Below, piece by piece: positions 44,924 through 54,700 of a stretch of DNA of 64,000 nucleotides. Origin of the DNA: Stenotrophomonas sp046736075 (GTDB taxonomy: Bacteria > Pseudomonadota > Gammaproteobacteria > Xanthomonadales > Xanthomonadaceae); NCBI RefSeq assembly GCF_046736075.1, contig NZ_CP177163.1:3410001-3474000 (forward strand), written 5' to 3'. The notes beneath the pieces are model-generated. The model ran no database searches. It saw only the letters and a program-made list of their open reading frames with translations, and had not been told where the DNA came from. The position numbers were made by a program, and so were the translations under genes. Position 1 is the stretch's first letter. Each line of letters begins with the position of its first letter.

Positions 44924-45955
44924 TCAACGGCGCCGCGAGGATTCCCGCAGCACCTGCTTCACCGCGATGGTCTGGCCGTCCACCGCCTCGCCGTTGATCA
45001 GCGCCAGCAGTTTCTCCACCAGCAGCTGGCCGGCCTGTTTGGTGTCCTGCTGCACGGTGGTGAGCGTGGGCGAGACCGACGCAGCCAGCGGAATATCGTC
45101 GAACCCGGCCAGCGCCACGTCCTGCGGCACGCGCAGGCCGTGCTCGCGCAGGGCGCGCATCGCCCCGATGGCGATCAGGTCGCTGGCGGCGAAGATCCCG
45201 TCCAGCGCGTCGCCGCGCGCCAGCAGTGCCTGGCACGCATCGAAGCCGTCCTGTTCGGTGGTGATCGCATCGTGCTGCAGCGCCGGCTCGGCAGCCACGC
45301 CGCGCGCGGCCATTGCCGCCACGTGGCCGCGATAGCGTTCCTCGAACTCCGGGTAGTGGCTGGAGGCATGGCCGATGAAGGCGATGCGGCGGCAGCCCTG
45401 GTCGAGCAGGTGGGCGGTGATGTCGAAACCGCCCTGGAAGTTGTCGCTGCCGATCGACACCCCGGGCTGGTCGGGCAGGGCGGCACCCCAGCGCACGAAG
45501 TGGGTGCCTTGCTCCACCAGCCGCTGCAGGCGCTCACGCGACTCGTGGTAGTCGCCGTAGCCGAGCAGGATGATCCCGTCGGCCTTGTTGCTGTCTTCGT
45601 AATCGGCCTGCCAGTCGGTGGACAGCTGCTGGAAGGACACCAGCAGGTCGTAGCCGCGCAGCGCGCAGGCGCGGGTGATCGAGCCGAGCATGGCGTGGAA
45701 GAACGGGTTGATCAGCGAGTCGTCGTTGGTCGGGTCCTCGAAGAACAGCAGCGCCAGCGTGCCGGCATTGCGCAGGCGCAGGCTGGAGGCGTTCTTGTCG
45801 ACCTTGTAGTTCAGCTCCCGGGCGATGCGCAAAATCCGCTCGCGGGTTTCCGGGTTGACCATCGGGCTGCCGCGCAGGGCGCGCGACACGGTCGGCTGCG
45901 ACACCCCGGCCAGGTGGGCGATGTCCAGGGAAGTGGCTTTGCCTCGGATGGTCAT
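44924..45955 (-). CDS. LacI-family repressor, candidate regulator of the maltodextrin genes
   Basis: A 343-residue LacI/GalR regulator. The helix-turn-helix and hinge helix are at residues 8-60 (TSLDIAHLAGVSQPTVSRAL; ELNYKVDKNASSLR). The sugar-binding core (65-335) has GIILLGYGDYHESRERLQRL, IGSDNFQGGFDITAHLLDQG, FAASDLIAIGAMRALREHG and VALAGFDDIPLAASVSPTLT. It is the only LacI-type gene in the window, 7.3 kb from the amylase operon and separated from it by unrelated genes, so the link to the 14-bp operators is inferred. The ATG chosen starts the conserved region; an upstream extension is Pro-rich and unlikely. Confidence 0.9.
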   Translation of the reverse strand: MTIRGKATSLDIAHLAGVSQPTVSRALRGSPMVNPETRERILRIARELNYKVDKNASSLRLRNAGTLALLFFEDPTNDDSLINPFFHAMLGSITRACALRGYDLLVSFQQLSTDWQADYEDSNKADGIILLGYGDYHESRERLQRLVEQGTHFVRWGAALPDQPGVSIGSDNFQGGFDITAHLLDQGCRRIAFIGHASSHYPEFEERYRGHVAAMAARGVAAEPALQHDAITTEQDGFDACQALLARGDALDGIFAASDLIAIGAMRALREHGLRVPQDVALAGFDDIPLAASVSPTLTTVQQDTKQAGQLLVEKLLALINGEAVDGQTIAVKQVLRESSRRR

Positions 45956-46285
45956 TGCGGGTACGGCGGGGACGACGACCTGCATGATGCCATGCGCGAC
46001 CGGTCCTGGCCTGCCCCGGCCCCCCGCCAGCCCTGGCCGGACAGCCCGGCAGGGCAGGGGGCCGGCGGCGCCAGCCTGAACCGCCGCGGCCCTTGCCGCA
46101 CAGGCCATTGGGCGGTTTCTGGCTGGTTCCGGCCGGAATTCCGACAGGGTCGGGCATGGCGGCAATGGTAAGATGGGGCATTCTGTCACCCCCCAATTTT
46201 CCCTTGGGCGGCCCCGCGCATCCGCACCCCGTCCGGGGCTGTGGTATGACTGCGGTCTGCCCTCGGACAACGGAAGAGCAACCCT
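45956..46285. other. Divergent intergenic region with ssb promoter
   Basis: A 330-bp gap between the lacI-type gene and ssb. The only element picked out is an extended -10 (TGGTAAGAT, 46166-46174), about 110 bp before the ssb start. No copy of the TGAATACGTATGCA operator is present, so the repressor does not seem to bind its own promoter at such a site. No gene seen. Confidence 0.4.
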
Positions 46286-46846
46286 ATGGCGCGCGGCATC
46301 AACAAAGTCATCCTGGTCGGCAACCTCGGCAACGACCCGGACGTGAAGTACACCCAAGGCGGCATGGCGATCACCCGCATCAGCCTGGCGACCACCAGCG
46401 TCCGCAAGGACAAGGACGGCAACCAGCAGGAGCGTACCGAATGGCACCGCGTGGTGTTCTTCGGCAAGCTCGGCGAAATCGCCGGTGAATACCTGCGCAA
46501 GGGCAGCTCGGTCTACGTCGAAGGCAGCCTGCGTTACGACAAGTACACCGGCCAGGACGGCGTGGAGAAGTACTCCACCGACATCATCGCCGATGAAATG
46601 CAGATGCTGGGCGGCCGTGGTGAAGGCGGCGGTGGCGGCGGCGGCGGTGGCAACTACGCCGGCGGCGAGCGTCCGCAGCGCCAGCAGGCCCCGCGCCAGG
46701 AGTACGGCGGCGGTGGTGGTGGCGGTGGTGGCGGTCAGCGCGGCGGTGGTGGCGGTGGTTACGGCCAGCAGCAGCGCCCGCAGCAGCAGCCGCAGCAGTC
46801 GGCACCGCCGATGGACGACTTCGCGGATGACGATATTCCGTTCTGA
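46286..46846 (+). CDS. ssb: Single-stranded DNA-binding protein
   Basis: A 186-residue SSB. The OB-fold is residues 1-112 (GINKVILVGNLGNDPDVKYT; ERTEWHRVVFFGKLGEIAGE; YSTDIIADEMQMLGG). A linker of Gly and Gln runs from 113 to 172 with long glycine tracts, and the acidic C-terminal tip MDDFADDDIPF is the docking site for partner proteins in replication and repair. Length is close to the E. coli protein (178). Confidence 0.98.
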   Translation: MARGINKVILVGNLGNDPDVKYTQGGMAITRISLATTSVRKDKDGNQQERTEWHRVVFFGKLGEIAGEYLRKGSSVYVEGSLRYDKYTGQDGVEKYSTDIIADEMQMLGGRGEGGGGGGGGGNYAGGERPQRQQAPRQEYGGGGGGGGGGQRGGGGGGYGQQQRPQQQPQQSAPPMDDFADDDIPF

Positions 46847-46874
46847 GTCCTGCTGACGCCGCATCATGTTGAAG

Positions 46875-46907
46875 AAGGCCCTCATCTTTCTGGATGGGGG
46901 CCTTTTT
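46875..46907 (+). terminator. Rho-independent terminator of ssb
   Basis: AAGGCCCTCATC and GGATGGGGGCCTT pair with one G-T wobble around a short loop and are followed by TTTTT, 28 bp after the ssb stop. Confidence 0.85.
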
Positions 46908-47082
46908 CGTTCTACTCGGGCCAACCGGGAGCGACTTGCCCGTGAGCTGCCGGCGGAACCCGCTCCAGGGGCCCTAAAGTAAGTGCGACTGCGGCCGATC
47001 TTGCCTTCGGCCGGAACGGAGACCGGCCGGGACCAGCCCTTCAGCTGCGGATGCTTCGGCCGCGTGCGGATGGGTGGCACCG

Positions 47083-48588
47083 ATGATCAGATCCTTCGAG
47101 AGCAGCAACAAGCGGATTACGCTCACGGCCGAGGCGGAGGACGGACGGCCGCTGCCCAACATCTTCGAAGCCGACGCAATGACGCTCATCGTCGGTCAGA
47201 ACGGTTCTGGCAAGACGACGCTGCTGGGCGAACTGGCCACCCATATTGCGTCGGGCGACAGTTCCTATGTGCGCTCCGACCATCGGCTGGACGCGTATCA
47301 CGTCGTGGCGTTCAATCCATCGAAGGTGGGGGCGATCCAGCACCCGCGCAGCAGCAGGATCACCTCGCTCATCGGTGACGTCACCACGCAGATCCAGTTC
47401 ACCGACACTGCGCTGATGGACCTGCTGGCCAAGGTGTTCGACGTCGAGCTCGCTCCGCAGTTGCGGATCACCGCCAAGGCGCGCGGCCCTGGCATGAGTG
47501 GTATCAGTTTGATTCGCGCAGCACTGAGCGATCTGGAGTTCTCTGAACTCTCTGAATTATCTGAGTCGCAGGAAATCCATGAGTTGCATCGACAGCTCGT
47601 TGACGTCCTATCGGAGTTGAGGGAAGTGCGTGATGGCGCGCCTGGCTCGCAGCGCTGGAATAACCTTGCTCTATTGGAGGAAACGGCAAGATCGCTCGAT
47701 GACGCGCTGAACAAGCGTTTGCGCGCGTATGTCAGGGGGCGCTTCGGCAGCGCGGCTGACCTCCACCTGCGCGCATTGGCCGCAGCGTGTGCCGACGCCC
47801 GCTATGAGGACGTGATGCACGATGTTCTTCCTTACTTCGGTCTGTCCAGGCGTCCTACGATGACGGATGGGCTGGAAGATCTGCTGATGCGGAAAGTCTG
47901 GACGCTTCGGCATCTCTCTCATGCGCTCGCATCGCCTCGGCTGAACAAGAGGGCGTACTCACTTTCTCCAGACCAGTTGAAAGAGCTTCAGCATATGAGC
48001 TTGGACGGCATCGCTGCCATCGAGTTCAAAGGCCTCAGCACAGGGATGTCCGTACTGCTGGGACAGGTGTCGCTCATCCACGGTGCGGTATGTGCAGTAC
48101 CGGGCCAGGAGTCGACGAACCTGTTGCTGCTCATCGACGAAGGCGATACGCACCTTCACTTCGAATGGCAGCGCCGCTACGTGCACTTCATCAACGAGTA
48201 CGTGAAGCACATAAGACCCCGATTCAACTCCATCCAGGTAGTGCTCAGCACCCACTCGGCCATCCTGATGTCGGATTTTCCGCGATGGAACATCCGCCGG
48301 CTGGCGACGACGAAGCATCCTGACGGTAAACGCAGTCATGGTGTGGACCACTCGCCTGCGAGCACCTTCGGCGCGTCGCTGGAGAGCATCGTCCGGGTCA
48401 CCGGGGGGGCGGGAACGATTGGATCTTTTGCGTCCGAGTTCATCCGCAACCTGCTCGGAAAGGTGCGCGACGGCGAGCCGATCCCGGCCGAGCTGGTCGA
48501 CCTGGTCGATGACCCCATGCTTCGTCACTATCTGGCCACGCGCACTGCGCTTCATCGGGAGCCTGCGGATGCTGATCGCCATTTCTGA
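47083..48588 (+). CDS. AAA/ABC-type ATPase, PtuA-like (Septu-like defence)
   Basis: A 501-residue soluble ATPase of the SMC/OLD-like class. Walker A GQNGSGKTT is at residues 38-45, Walker B LLLLIDEGDTHLHFEW at about 348-362 (D352, E353), followed by LSTHSAILMSDFP with the switch histidine. The middle (about 110-330) is helical, with a Ser/Glu-Leu tandem (FSELSELSES) in an AT-richer stretch. An overlapping HNH nuclease gene follows. ATPase plus HNH is the composition of Septu (PtuA-PtuB) systems, in which the ATPase assembles and controls the nuclease. ATG used; a GTG three codons upstream is possible. The ribosome binding site is weak. Alternative: another ATPase-nuclease pair of the OLD type. 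Confidence 0.8.
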   Translation: MIRSFESSNKRITLTAEAEDGRPLPNIFEADAMTLIVGQNGSGKTTLLGELATHIASGDSSYVRSDHRLDAYHVVAFNPSKVGAIQHPRSSRITSLIGDVTTQIQFTDTALMDLLAKVFDVELAPQLRITAKARGPGMSGISLIRAALSDLEFSELSELSESQEIHELHRQLVDVLSELREVRDGAPGSQRWNNLALLEETARSLDDALNKRLRAYVRGRFGSAADLHLRALAAACADARYEDVMHDVLPYFGLSRRPTMTDGLEDLLMRKVWTLRHLSHALASPRLNKRAYSLSPDQLKELQHMSLDGIAAIEFKGLSTGMSVLLGQVSLIHGAVCAVPGQESTNLLLLIDEGDTHLHFEWQRRYVHFINEYVKHIRPRFNSIQVVLSTHSAILMSDFPRWNIRRLATTKHPDGKRSHGVDHSPASTFGASLESIVRVTGGAGTIGSFASEFIRNLLGKVRDGEPIPAELVDLVDDPMLRHYLATRTALHREPADADRHF

Positions 48589-49648
48589 TGTCTGGCGGAC
48601 GGCGGAAGCCGACCATCTGACGTACGTCGTGGCGCGCACCGACGCGTGGATGGCAAAGAACGGAAAGGGGGCCGCTGCCATGCTGCGGGCCTTCATCCTG
48701 AAGCACCGCAAGGCCATCGCCATCGGCAGGCCCACGCAGCTTCGTCGTGTCGTCCGTCTGGTGGAAGGTCGGTTGGGGGTGCGATGCGCCGCTGATCGGC
48801 AACTGCTCCAGCAGGTGATTGCCGATAAGGATGACGGTGCGGATCGTCAGTACGACCCGGCACGGCAGTACTGGTGCGACTTCATGAAGGAGTGCGAACG
48901 CGCCTTCAGCTACCGTCACTTCACGACCAAGCACACGACCAAAGCCGCAACCAAGCCCTCAACCACGCCCGCAACCAAGCCGTCGACCGGCTGGGACGCG
49001 CACGCGCTGTGCCGGAAAGCGACCTGCCGCATCTGCCCGTATTGCCAGCAGGCCTATGCGTTCACCTTGCATGTGGACGAGGAGAAGGTGTTCCGACCCA
49101 CGCTGGATCACTACTACGCCAAGTCGATCTATCCCTACCTGGCGGTGTCGCTCTACAACCTGGTACCCAGCTGCTACACCTGCAACAGCGCGCTGAAGCG
49201 GGATCTGGACTTTCTGGACGACGCACACCTTCATCCGTTCGAGGACCGCGAAGACATCCAGTTCACCGTGGATCCCGTGAGCCTGATGGATCTCAAGGAC
49301 AATCGCACCGAAGAGCTGATCGCCATCGCAACGCCAGGCCACGGCAGTGCGCGTGCGAAGGGATCCTGCGACACGTTCAGGCTCACCGACCGCTACGCCT
49401 TGAACGGCCACGAGCTGGCCATGCTCGTCAATGCCCTGCAGATGTGGACGCCGGATGCGATTGCGAAAACCGCGTCCGGCCAGGGCTGCACCGCGAAGGC
49501 ATTCGAGGCACTGCTGTTCCAGTTCGATCCGGACAACTATGCCAACGAAATGCTGGGCCGCATGAAAAAGGATGTGATCGAGCTCTTTCGCAAGGAAAGC
49601 GCAGACCATGCCGCTACGTCCGGCGGCGGTGGCGGGGTGGGGCCATAG
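48569..49648 (+). CDS. HNH endonuclease, PtuB-like
   Basis: A 359-residue protein starting with an ATG seven bases after GGGAG and overlapping the ATPase gene by 20 bp. The HNH/beta-beta-alpha core is at residues 148-210: zinc knuckle C156-P-Y-C159, then D180-H181 in LDHYYAKSIYP, N197 in YNLVPS, and the second knuckle C202-Y-T-C205 with N206. This order (CxxC, DH, NL, CxxCN, K) is that of PtuB-type nucleases. An N-terminal helical domain (1-110) and a repetitive Thr/Lys/Pro linker (THTTKAATKPSTTPATKPST region, about 118-140) precede it; the linker repeats TKPST. The C-terminal 150 residues are unassigned. It should cut DNA on activation by the ATPase. Confidence 0.8.
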   Translation: MLIAISDVWRTAEADHLTYVVARTDAWMAKNGKGAAAMLRAFILKHRKAIAIGRPTQLRRVVRLVEGRLGVRCAADRQLLQQVIADKDDGADRQYDPARQYWCDFMKECERAFSYRHFTTKHTTKAATKPSTTPATKPSTGWDAHALCRKATCRICPYCQQAYAFTLHVDEEKVFRPTLDHYYAKSIYPYLAVSLYNLVPSCYTCNSALKRDLDFLDDAHLHPFEDREDIQFTVDPVSLMDLKDNRTEELIAIATPGHGSARAKGSCDTFRLTDRYALNGHELAMLVNALQMWTPDAIAKTASGQGCTAKAFEALLFQFDPDNYANEMLGRMKKDVIELFRKESADHAATSGGGGGVGP

Positions 49649-49677
49649 CGTTGCCGGTCGCTGTCTCTGCGCGTCGT

Positions 49678-50364
49678 TCAACGCCTGCGTTTCCCGTCGC
49701 GTCTGCCGGAGTGGCGCAGGGGCGTTGTTGCACGGGGTCTGAGCGCGTCCAGGAATCCGGTGATCAGTGCGACCAGCGCATCCTCGATGTCCTCACGCGG
49801 CATCTGTGCGTCATCCACCGCGTACGCGCGCAGCACGCCGGCCATCGCGTAGGTCAGCACGAACGCCTGCGCGGGCGTCAACGTCAGCGCGTCGGCGCCG
49901 GCACGGGTGACTTCCCCGGCGGTAAGCAACGCGATCAGGCGGCCGTACAGCGGTGACAGGCGGTTGGGTACGGCGTGGCTCATTGCGTGTTCGATGAGCA
50001 GCCGATGCACCCGGCTGCGACCGCCATAGGCGCCGATCACCGCACCTACCACGCCACGGATGCGCTCACCGGTGTCGGCCGGTGCCGGGCCTGCCAGGGA
50101 GTCCAGCACGCTGGCCGACATCTGCCCCAGCTCGCGCGCCACGAGTGCATCGAGCAGCGCCTGCTTGTCGTCGAAGTACTGGTAGAGCGTGCCGATGCTG
50201 ACGCCGGCACGGGCGGCCACCGCGTTGGTGGTGAGCGAGGCCAGGTCGCCTGCCTCCAGCAGCTGCATGGCGGCTTCAAACATGAGTTCCAGCTTGTGCT
50301 GGGCACGCGCCTGTCGCGGCTTTCGCCTTGCAACTGACTGATTTTCCTGGGGAATGGTGGACAT
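49678..50364 (-). CDS. TetR-family regulator
   Basis: A 228-residue TetR-type repressor. The DNA-binding region is residues 20-70 (LELMFEAAMQLLEAGDLASL; VAARAGVSIGTLYQYFDDKQ). The ligand domain resembles the TetR_C group with ALVAREL and RLLIEHAMSHAVP; the tail is Arg-rich. It is divergent from an alpha/beta hydrolase gene across 77 bp and probably represses it and itself. The inducer is unknown. Confidence 0.9.
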   Translation of the reverse strand: MSTIPQENQSVARRKPRQARAQHKLELMFEAAMQLLEAGDLASLTTNAVAARAGVSIGTLYQYFDDKQALLDALVARELGQMSASVLDSLAGPAPADTGERIRGVVGAVIGAYGGRSRVHRLLIEHAMSHAVPNRLSPLYGRLIALLTAGEVTRAGADALTLTPAQAFVLTYAMAGVLRAYAVDDAQMPREDIEDALVALITGFLDALRPRATTPLRHSGRRDGKRRR

Positions 50365-50376
50365 GAAGGACCGCCT

Positions 50377-50410
50377 GAAACGCGAGTTTCAAAAGATGAG
50401 CAGTGCTCAT
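50377..50410. promoter_or_regulatory. Two palindromes in the TetR/hydrolase divergent promoter
   Basis: GAAAC-GCGA-GTTTC (50377-50390) and ATGAGCA-G-TGCTCAT (50396-50410, perfect 7-1-7) lie in the 77-bp gap between the divergent genes. The second has the size and symmetry of a TetR-family operator. Confidence 0.6.
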
Positions 50411-50441
50411 ATTCTGATCGAAATCCTCAGGAGCGCAAGCC

Positions 50442-51680
50442 ATGACCACCCCGGAATCGATGCTGTCCCGCGACCCCCTTGCCCTGTCCACCGCCTCCCG
50501 ACCCGACCAGCGCATGGCGCACCGGTTCCGGTTCGACGACCCGGACATGGACCTGTTCTTCATGTCGGCCACCAGTTGGGGACCCACCGGCGGCCTCGAC
50601 ATCGGGCAGATCAATCATGTGGCCACGCAGATCGTCGACGGCGACGCCGACAGCTGGGTCGACGCGTTTGCCGGCTACGCGGCGCTGCAGCGGCAGCAGG
50701 CCGATACGTGGGCGGCGCGTGGCTGGCAGCGCGAGGCCGGCGAGGCGCGCCTGAAGGCGTTCGCGAGCTTCCGTTCGGCGTGGCAGTTCGCCGACGCCGG
50801 CGGTGCGCGTTTCAGTGCGCTGTATGCGCAGCAGCGCGCGACCTTCGCGCAGGCGATGCAGGAGCTGGGCCTGCCGGCGACCTTCTTCCAGGTGCCGTTC
50901 GATGGCCACGCATTGCCCGGCGTGTTCCTGCGCCATGCCGACGCCACCGCGCCGGTGGTACTGGTGGTGGGCGGCGCGGACACCAGCCTGGAGGACCTGT
51001 TCCTGTCGGTGGGGCGCGCGCTGCTGGAACGCGGCTTTTCGGTGGCGCTGGTCGACCTGCCCGGACAGGGCAATACGGCCGCCGATGGCCTGTACTGGTC
51101 CACCGAACCGGAGCATGCGATCGCTGCGGTGGTTGATGCGCTGATCGAGCGGTTCCACGCGCGCGCCGGACGCATCGCACTCATCGGCCTGAGCCTGGGC
51201 GGTTACTTCGTCGCCCGCGCGGCCCAGTTCGACGCCCGCTTTGCGACCGTGATCGCGAGCACGCCGTTTCCGCATCCCGGTGAGCTGTTCGAACGCAGTG
51301 CGCGCGCCGATCAGGCACGCGTGGCGCAGGGGCAGCAGCCTACCAGCAGTGCGCTGCGCAGCCGCCGGATGATGGCCTGGAAGGCCGGCGTTGGCTCAGC
51401 GGAGCAACTGCTCGCGCGCTGGCGCGATGCGCATGCCGATCCGCGCCAGGTGACGGTGCCGTTCCTGTCGATCGTGGGTGGCGGCGATTCCCCGATTTTC
51501 GTGAACCAGGCGCTGCAGTGGCATGCGCAGTTGGCGTCGCCCCACACGTCGCTGGTGGTTCTGGATGCGAGCACCGGCGCCGACGGGCACTGCCAGGTCG
51601 CCGCGCGCCTGCGGCTGGTGCAGGAAGCCTGCGGCTGGATGCGCGGGATCTTCCACGCGGACATCGTCCCAGAAAGCTGA
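50442..51680 (+). CDS. Alpha/beta hydrolase with helical N-terminal domain
   Basis: A 412-residue hydrolase. An N-terminal helical region of about 130 residues (DSWVDAFAGYAALQRQQADT; FRSAWQFADAGGARFSALYA) precedes the hydrolase fold. The nucleophile is in GLSLGGYFVARAA, the oxyanion region in VVGGADTSLEDLF, and an acid/His pair is likely in VGGGDSP and GADGHCQVA. The layout resembles FrsA/DUF1100-type and pseudooxynicotine-hydrolase-like C-C or ester hydrolases; the substrate is unknown. Probably controlled by the divergent TetR. No signal peptide. Confidence 0.83.
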   Translation: MTTPESMLSRDPLALSTASRPDQRMAHRFRFDDPDMDLFFMSATSWGPTGGLDIGQINHVATQIVDGDADSWVDAFAGYAALQRQQADTWAARGWQREAGEARLKAFASFRSAWQFADAGGARFSALYAQQRATFAQAMQELGLPATFFQVPFDGHALPGVFLRHADATAPVVLVVGGADTSLEDLFLSVGRALLERGFSVALVDLPGQGNTAADGLYWSTEPEHAIAAVVDALIERFHARAGRIALIGLSLGGYFVARAAQFDARFATVIASTPFPHPGELFERSARADQARVAQGQQPTSSALRSRRMMAWKAGVGSAEQLLARWRDAHADPRQVTVPFLSIVGGGDSPIFVNQALQWHAQLASPHTSLVVLDASTGADGHCQVAARLRLVQEACGWMRGIFHADIVPES

Positions 51681-51785
51681 ACCGTTTCCTTTCCGTTTGT
51701 TCCCGTGTGCGCCGGGATGACCTAGGTCAAGAGGCGCCCCACCGCAGTGCATAGGCTCTGCGCATCCCCTCCCTGGAGCGTCATC

Positions 51786-54700
51786 ATGAAGTCGTCCCGC
51801 CTGTCGCGCGCCTGTGGTGCGCGCCTCTCCCAACCCCATCGCCGCGCCTTGTCGCTGGCCCTGGTGAATGCGCTTGCGGCCACCGGGCTGTCCGCAGTTG
51901 GCGCGCCCGGCATGGCCTTCGCCGATGGGTGCCAGCTGTACAGCGTCAACGGCCACATCTCCTGCCATCTCGACACCGCTGGCACGCCGGGCACCCCGGC
52001 CGGCAGCTCGGGCTCGGACCCGGTCTTCGACGACAAGAATGGCTACACCGGTGGTCCCGGCGGCGTGGCGGCGGACATCAATCTGCTCGTCGCGGGCAAT
52101 CCCACGCTGTACGACTATTCGCAGTACGACAGCAAGGGCAACCTGCAGATCGCGTCCTCGCCGATCAATGCGGTCAGTGTGGGTGGTGCGGGCGCACAGG
52201 GATCCGACGCGACCGCCGGTGGCTTCGACAAGGTCGGTGGCAATGGCGGCCTGGGCAACAGCGGCGGCAACCTGGTCATCTCGATCGGTCCGCAGGTCAC
52301 CGCCATGTCGCAGGATACGGTGAACGGCATCAGCGGCATCACCCTCATCTCCCTGGGCGGTGAAGGCGGCGCGGCCGGCAAGGGAAACATGAGCGGCGAG
52401 GACGGCATCTCCGGCGTCGGTGGGGCGGGCGGCAGCATCGGCGCGACCATCGACGGCTATACCAACTCGCGCAACCGCAGCGTGGTGGTCTCCAGCCAGG
52501 GCGGCAATGGTGGGCGCGGCCGTGATTACGGTACCGGCCTCAACTCCCAGGGTGCCGACGCCACCCAGGGGATTGGTGGCAACGGCGGCACCGTGACGGC
52601 CACCTTCGCCAATGCGGCCAACAACCCCAACAACGGTTTCATCGGCAGCACGGGTGTACTGGTGCAGAGCGTCGGCGGCAACGGAGGCAATGGCGGTACT
52701 GCCGAAGACGTGGACGGTTCGCAGGGCGGTAGTGGCGGGCTGGCCGGCAACGGCAGCGACGTCGTTGTCACCGTAGGCTCGAACGTCATCATGGTGGAGG
52801 GCGCCAACAGCGACGCCGCGCTGCGCGTGGTGTCGCAGGGGGGCGCCGGCGGGCAGGGCAGCAGTACCGGCGGTTCGGGCGGCAATGCCGGTGCGGGCGG
52901 CAATGCAGGCAACGTCAGCGTGACCATCGATGGCAGTGCGGGGGCCGGCGGCGAGATCGCGGCCAACGGCACCTATGCGCCAGGCCTGCTGGCACAGTCG
53001 CTGGGCGGCAATGGCGGCGACGGCGGCACACCGTCGCAGTATGTGATCGGTCCCAACGGCGGCTCGGGATCAAACGGGGGTACGGCAGGCACCGTGTCGG
53101 TAACCGGCACGGGTCTCAACGTGCGTACCGGGCTCTATGTGGATCCGTCGAACTACGAAGGATCGCCGGGCGTGCTGGCGCAGTCGATCGGCGGTGGCGG
53201 CGGTGCCGGCGGCGTCTCCAAAGGCGTGTTTGCGGTCGGCGGCGAGGGGGCCAACGGCGTCAACGGCAACACCGTGGGCGTGACCCTGCAGTCGAAGACG
53301 GAAACATTCGGCTTCGGTTCCGACGGCCTGGCCGCGCAGTCGATCGGTGGCGGCGGCGGCAAGGGCGGCGATGCCAGCGGTGACAGCGTTGGCCTGCAGT
53401 ACGTGGTCGGCGGTTCGGCCGGTGGTGGTGGTGATGGCTACAGTGCGTCGCTGACCAGCCAGAAGGGCAGCACCGTCCTCACCCACGGCATGCATTCGCC
53501 GGGCCTGCTGGCACAGTCGATTGGCGGCGGCGGTGGCCAGGGTGGCTCGGCGTACAGCAAATCCAGGTCCGCCGGATTCGGTGCGTCGATGGCGGTCGGC
53601 GGCAGCGGCGGTGCCGGCGGCGACGCATGCGCTGCCAACTGCACCGGCACCCTTGCGGAGAACGATGGGCGCGTAAGTACCGACGGCTCGGACAGTTACG
53701 GCATCCTCGCCCAGTCGATCGGCGGTGGCGGTGGTGCCGGCGGTGCATCCACGGCCAAATCGCAGGTCTACGCGGCCGAGGATGTCAGCATCTCGCTGAG
53801 TGCGTCGCTCGGCGGCTCCGGTGGCCAGGCCGGCAGCGGCGGCCTGCTGACCGCCACCAACACCGGGCTCATCACCACCGGTGGGCAGGGGGCGGTGGGC
53901 ATGCTGGCCCAATCGATCGGCGGCGGCGGCGGTGCAGGCGGCGACTCGTCGTCGGCCTCGACGGCCACCGGCGGCGAGTTCGATATCAGTGCCTCGATGG
54001 CGCTGGGTGGCAAGGGCGGAACGGCTGGCGACGGCGGTGCGGCCACCGGCACCAACACTGGCCTGGTGCTGACCACCGGCGAGTCTGCTGCGGGCATGCT
54101 CGTGCAGTCGGTCGGTGGCGGCGGCGGTGCCGGCGGCACGGGCGATGGCCAGGCGTCCGCCGATGGCGGCGAAACCAAGATATCCACCACGCTGACGATG
54201 GGCGGCACGGGTGGTGCGGGCGGCGACGGTTACGGCGCCACCGCCAACAACATCGGCGGTTCGATCATCACCCTCGGCGATGGTGCGTTCGGTATCGGCG
54301 CGCAGTCCATCGGCGGCGGCGGTGGGGCCGGTGGCGGTGCGGCCGGCTCTGCAAAAGGCGCATACGTGGCCACCGTGACGATGGGGGCCAACGGCGGCAA
54401 AGGGGGCAACACCTACCATATCGATGGCAACGGCAACGAAGTGGACGGCGTGTCGGTGCACAACGATGCTACCGCCACCATCGTGACCTTCGGTGCGGAT
54501 GCCAATGGCATCGTCGCGCAGTCGATCGGCGGCGGCGGTGGCGTGGGCGGCAAGGCCGGTTCGAACATCGCGACCCGGAAGAACGACGGTGCCGGCGGCA
54601 ATCGTGGCAGCAATGCCGCCAGCGCCACCAGCACGCTCGCCGCCGCCTACGACGCCAACGGCAGCGCGGCACTCAACAGCTACCTCGGCCTCAACAACGC

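Noticed and set aside
46620..46800. Repeat-rich region as a tandem repeat or mobile element
   Set aside because: It is the natural Gly/Gln linker of ssb, in frame with the conserved C-terminal tip.
47083..49648. Retron with PtuAB-type effectors
   Set aside because: No reverse transcriptase gene and no msr/msd-like structured region found between ssb and tetR.
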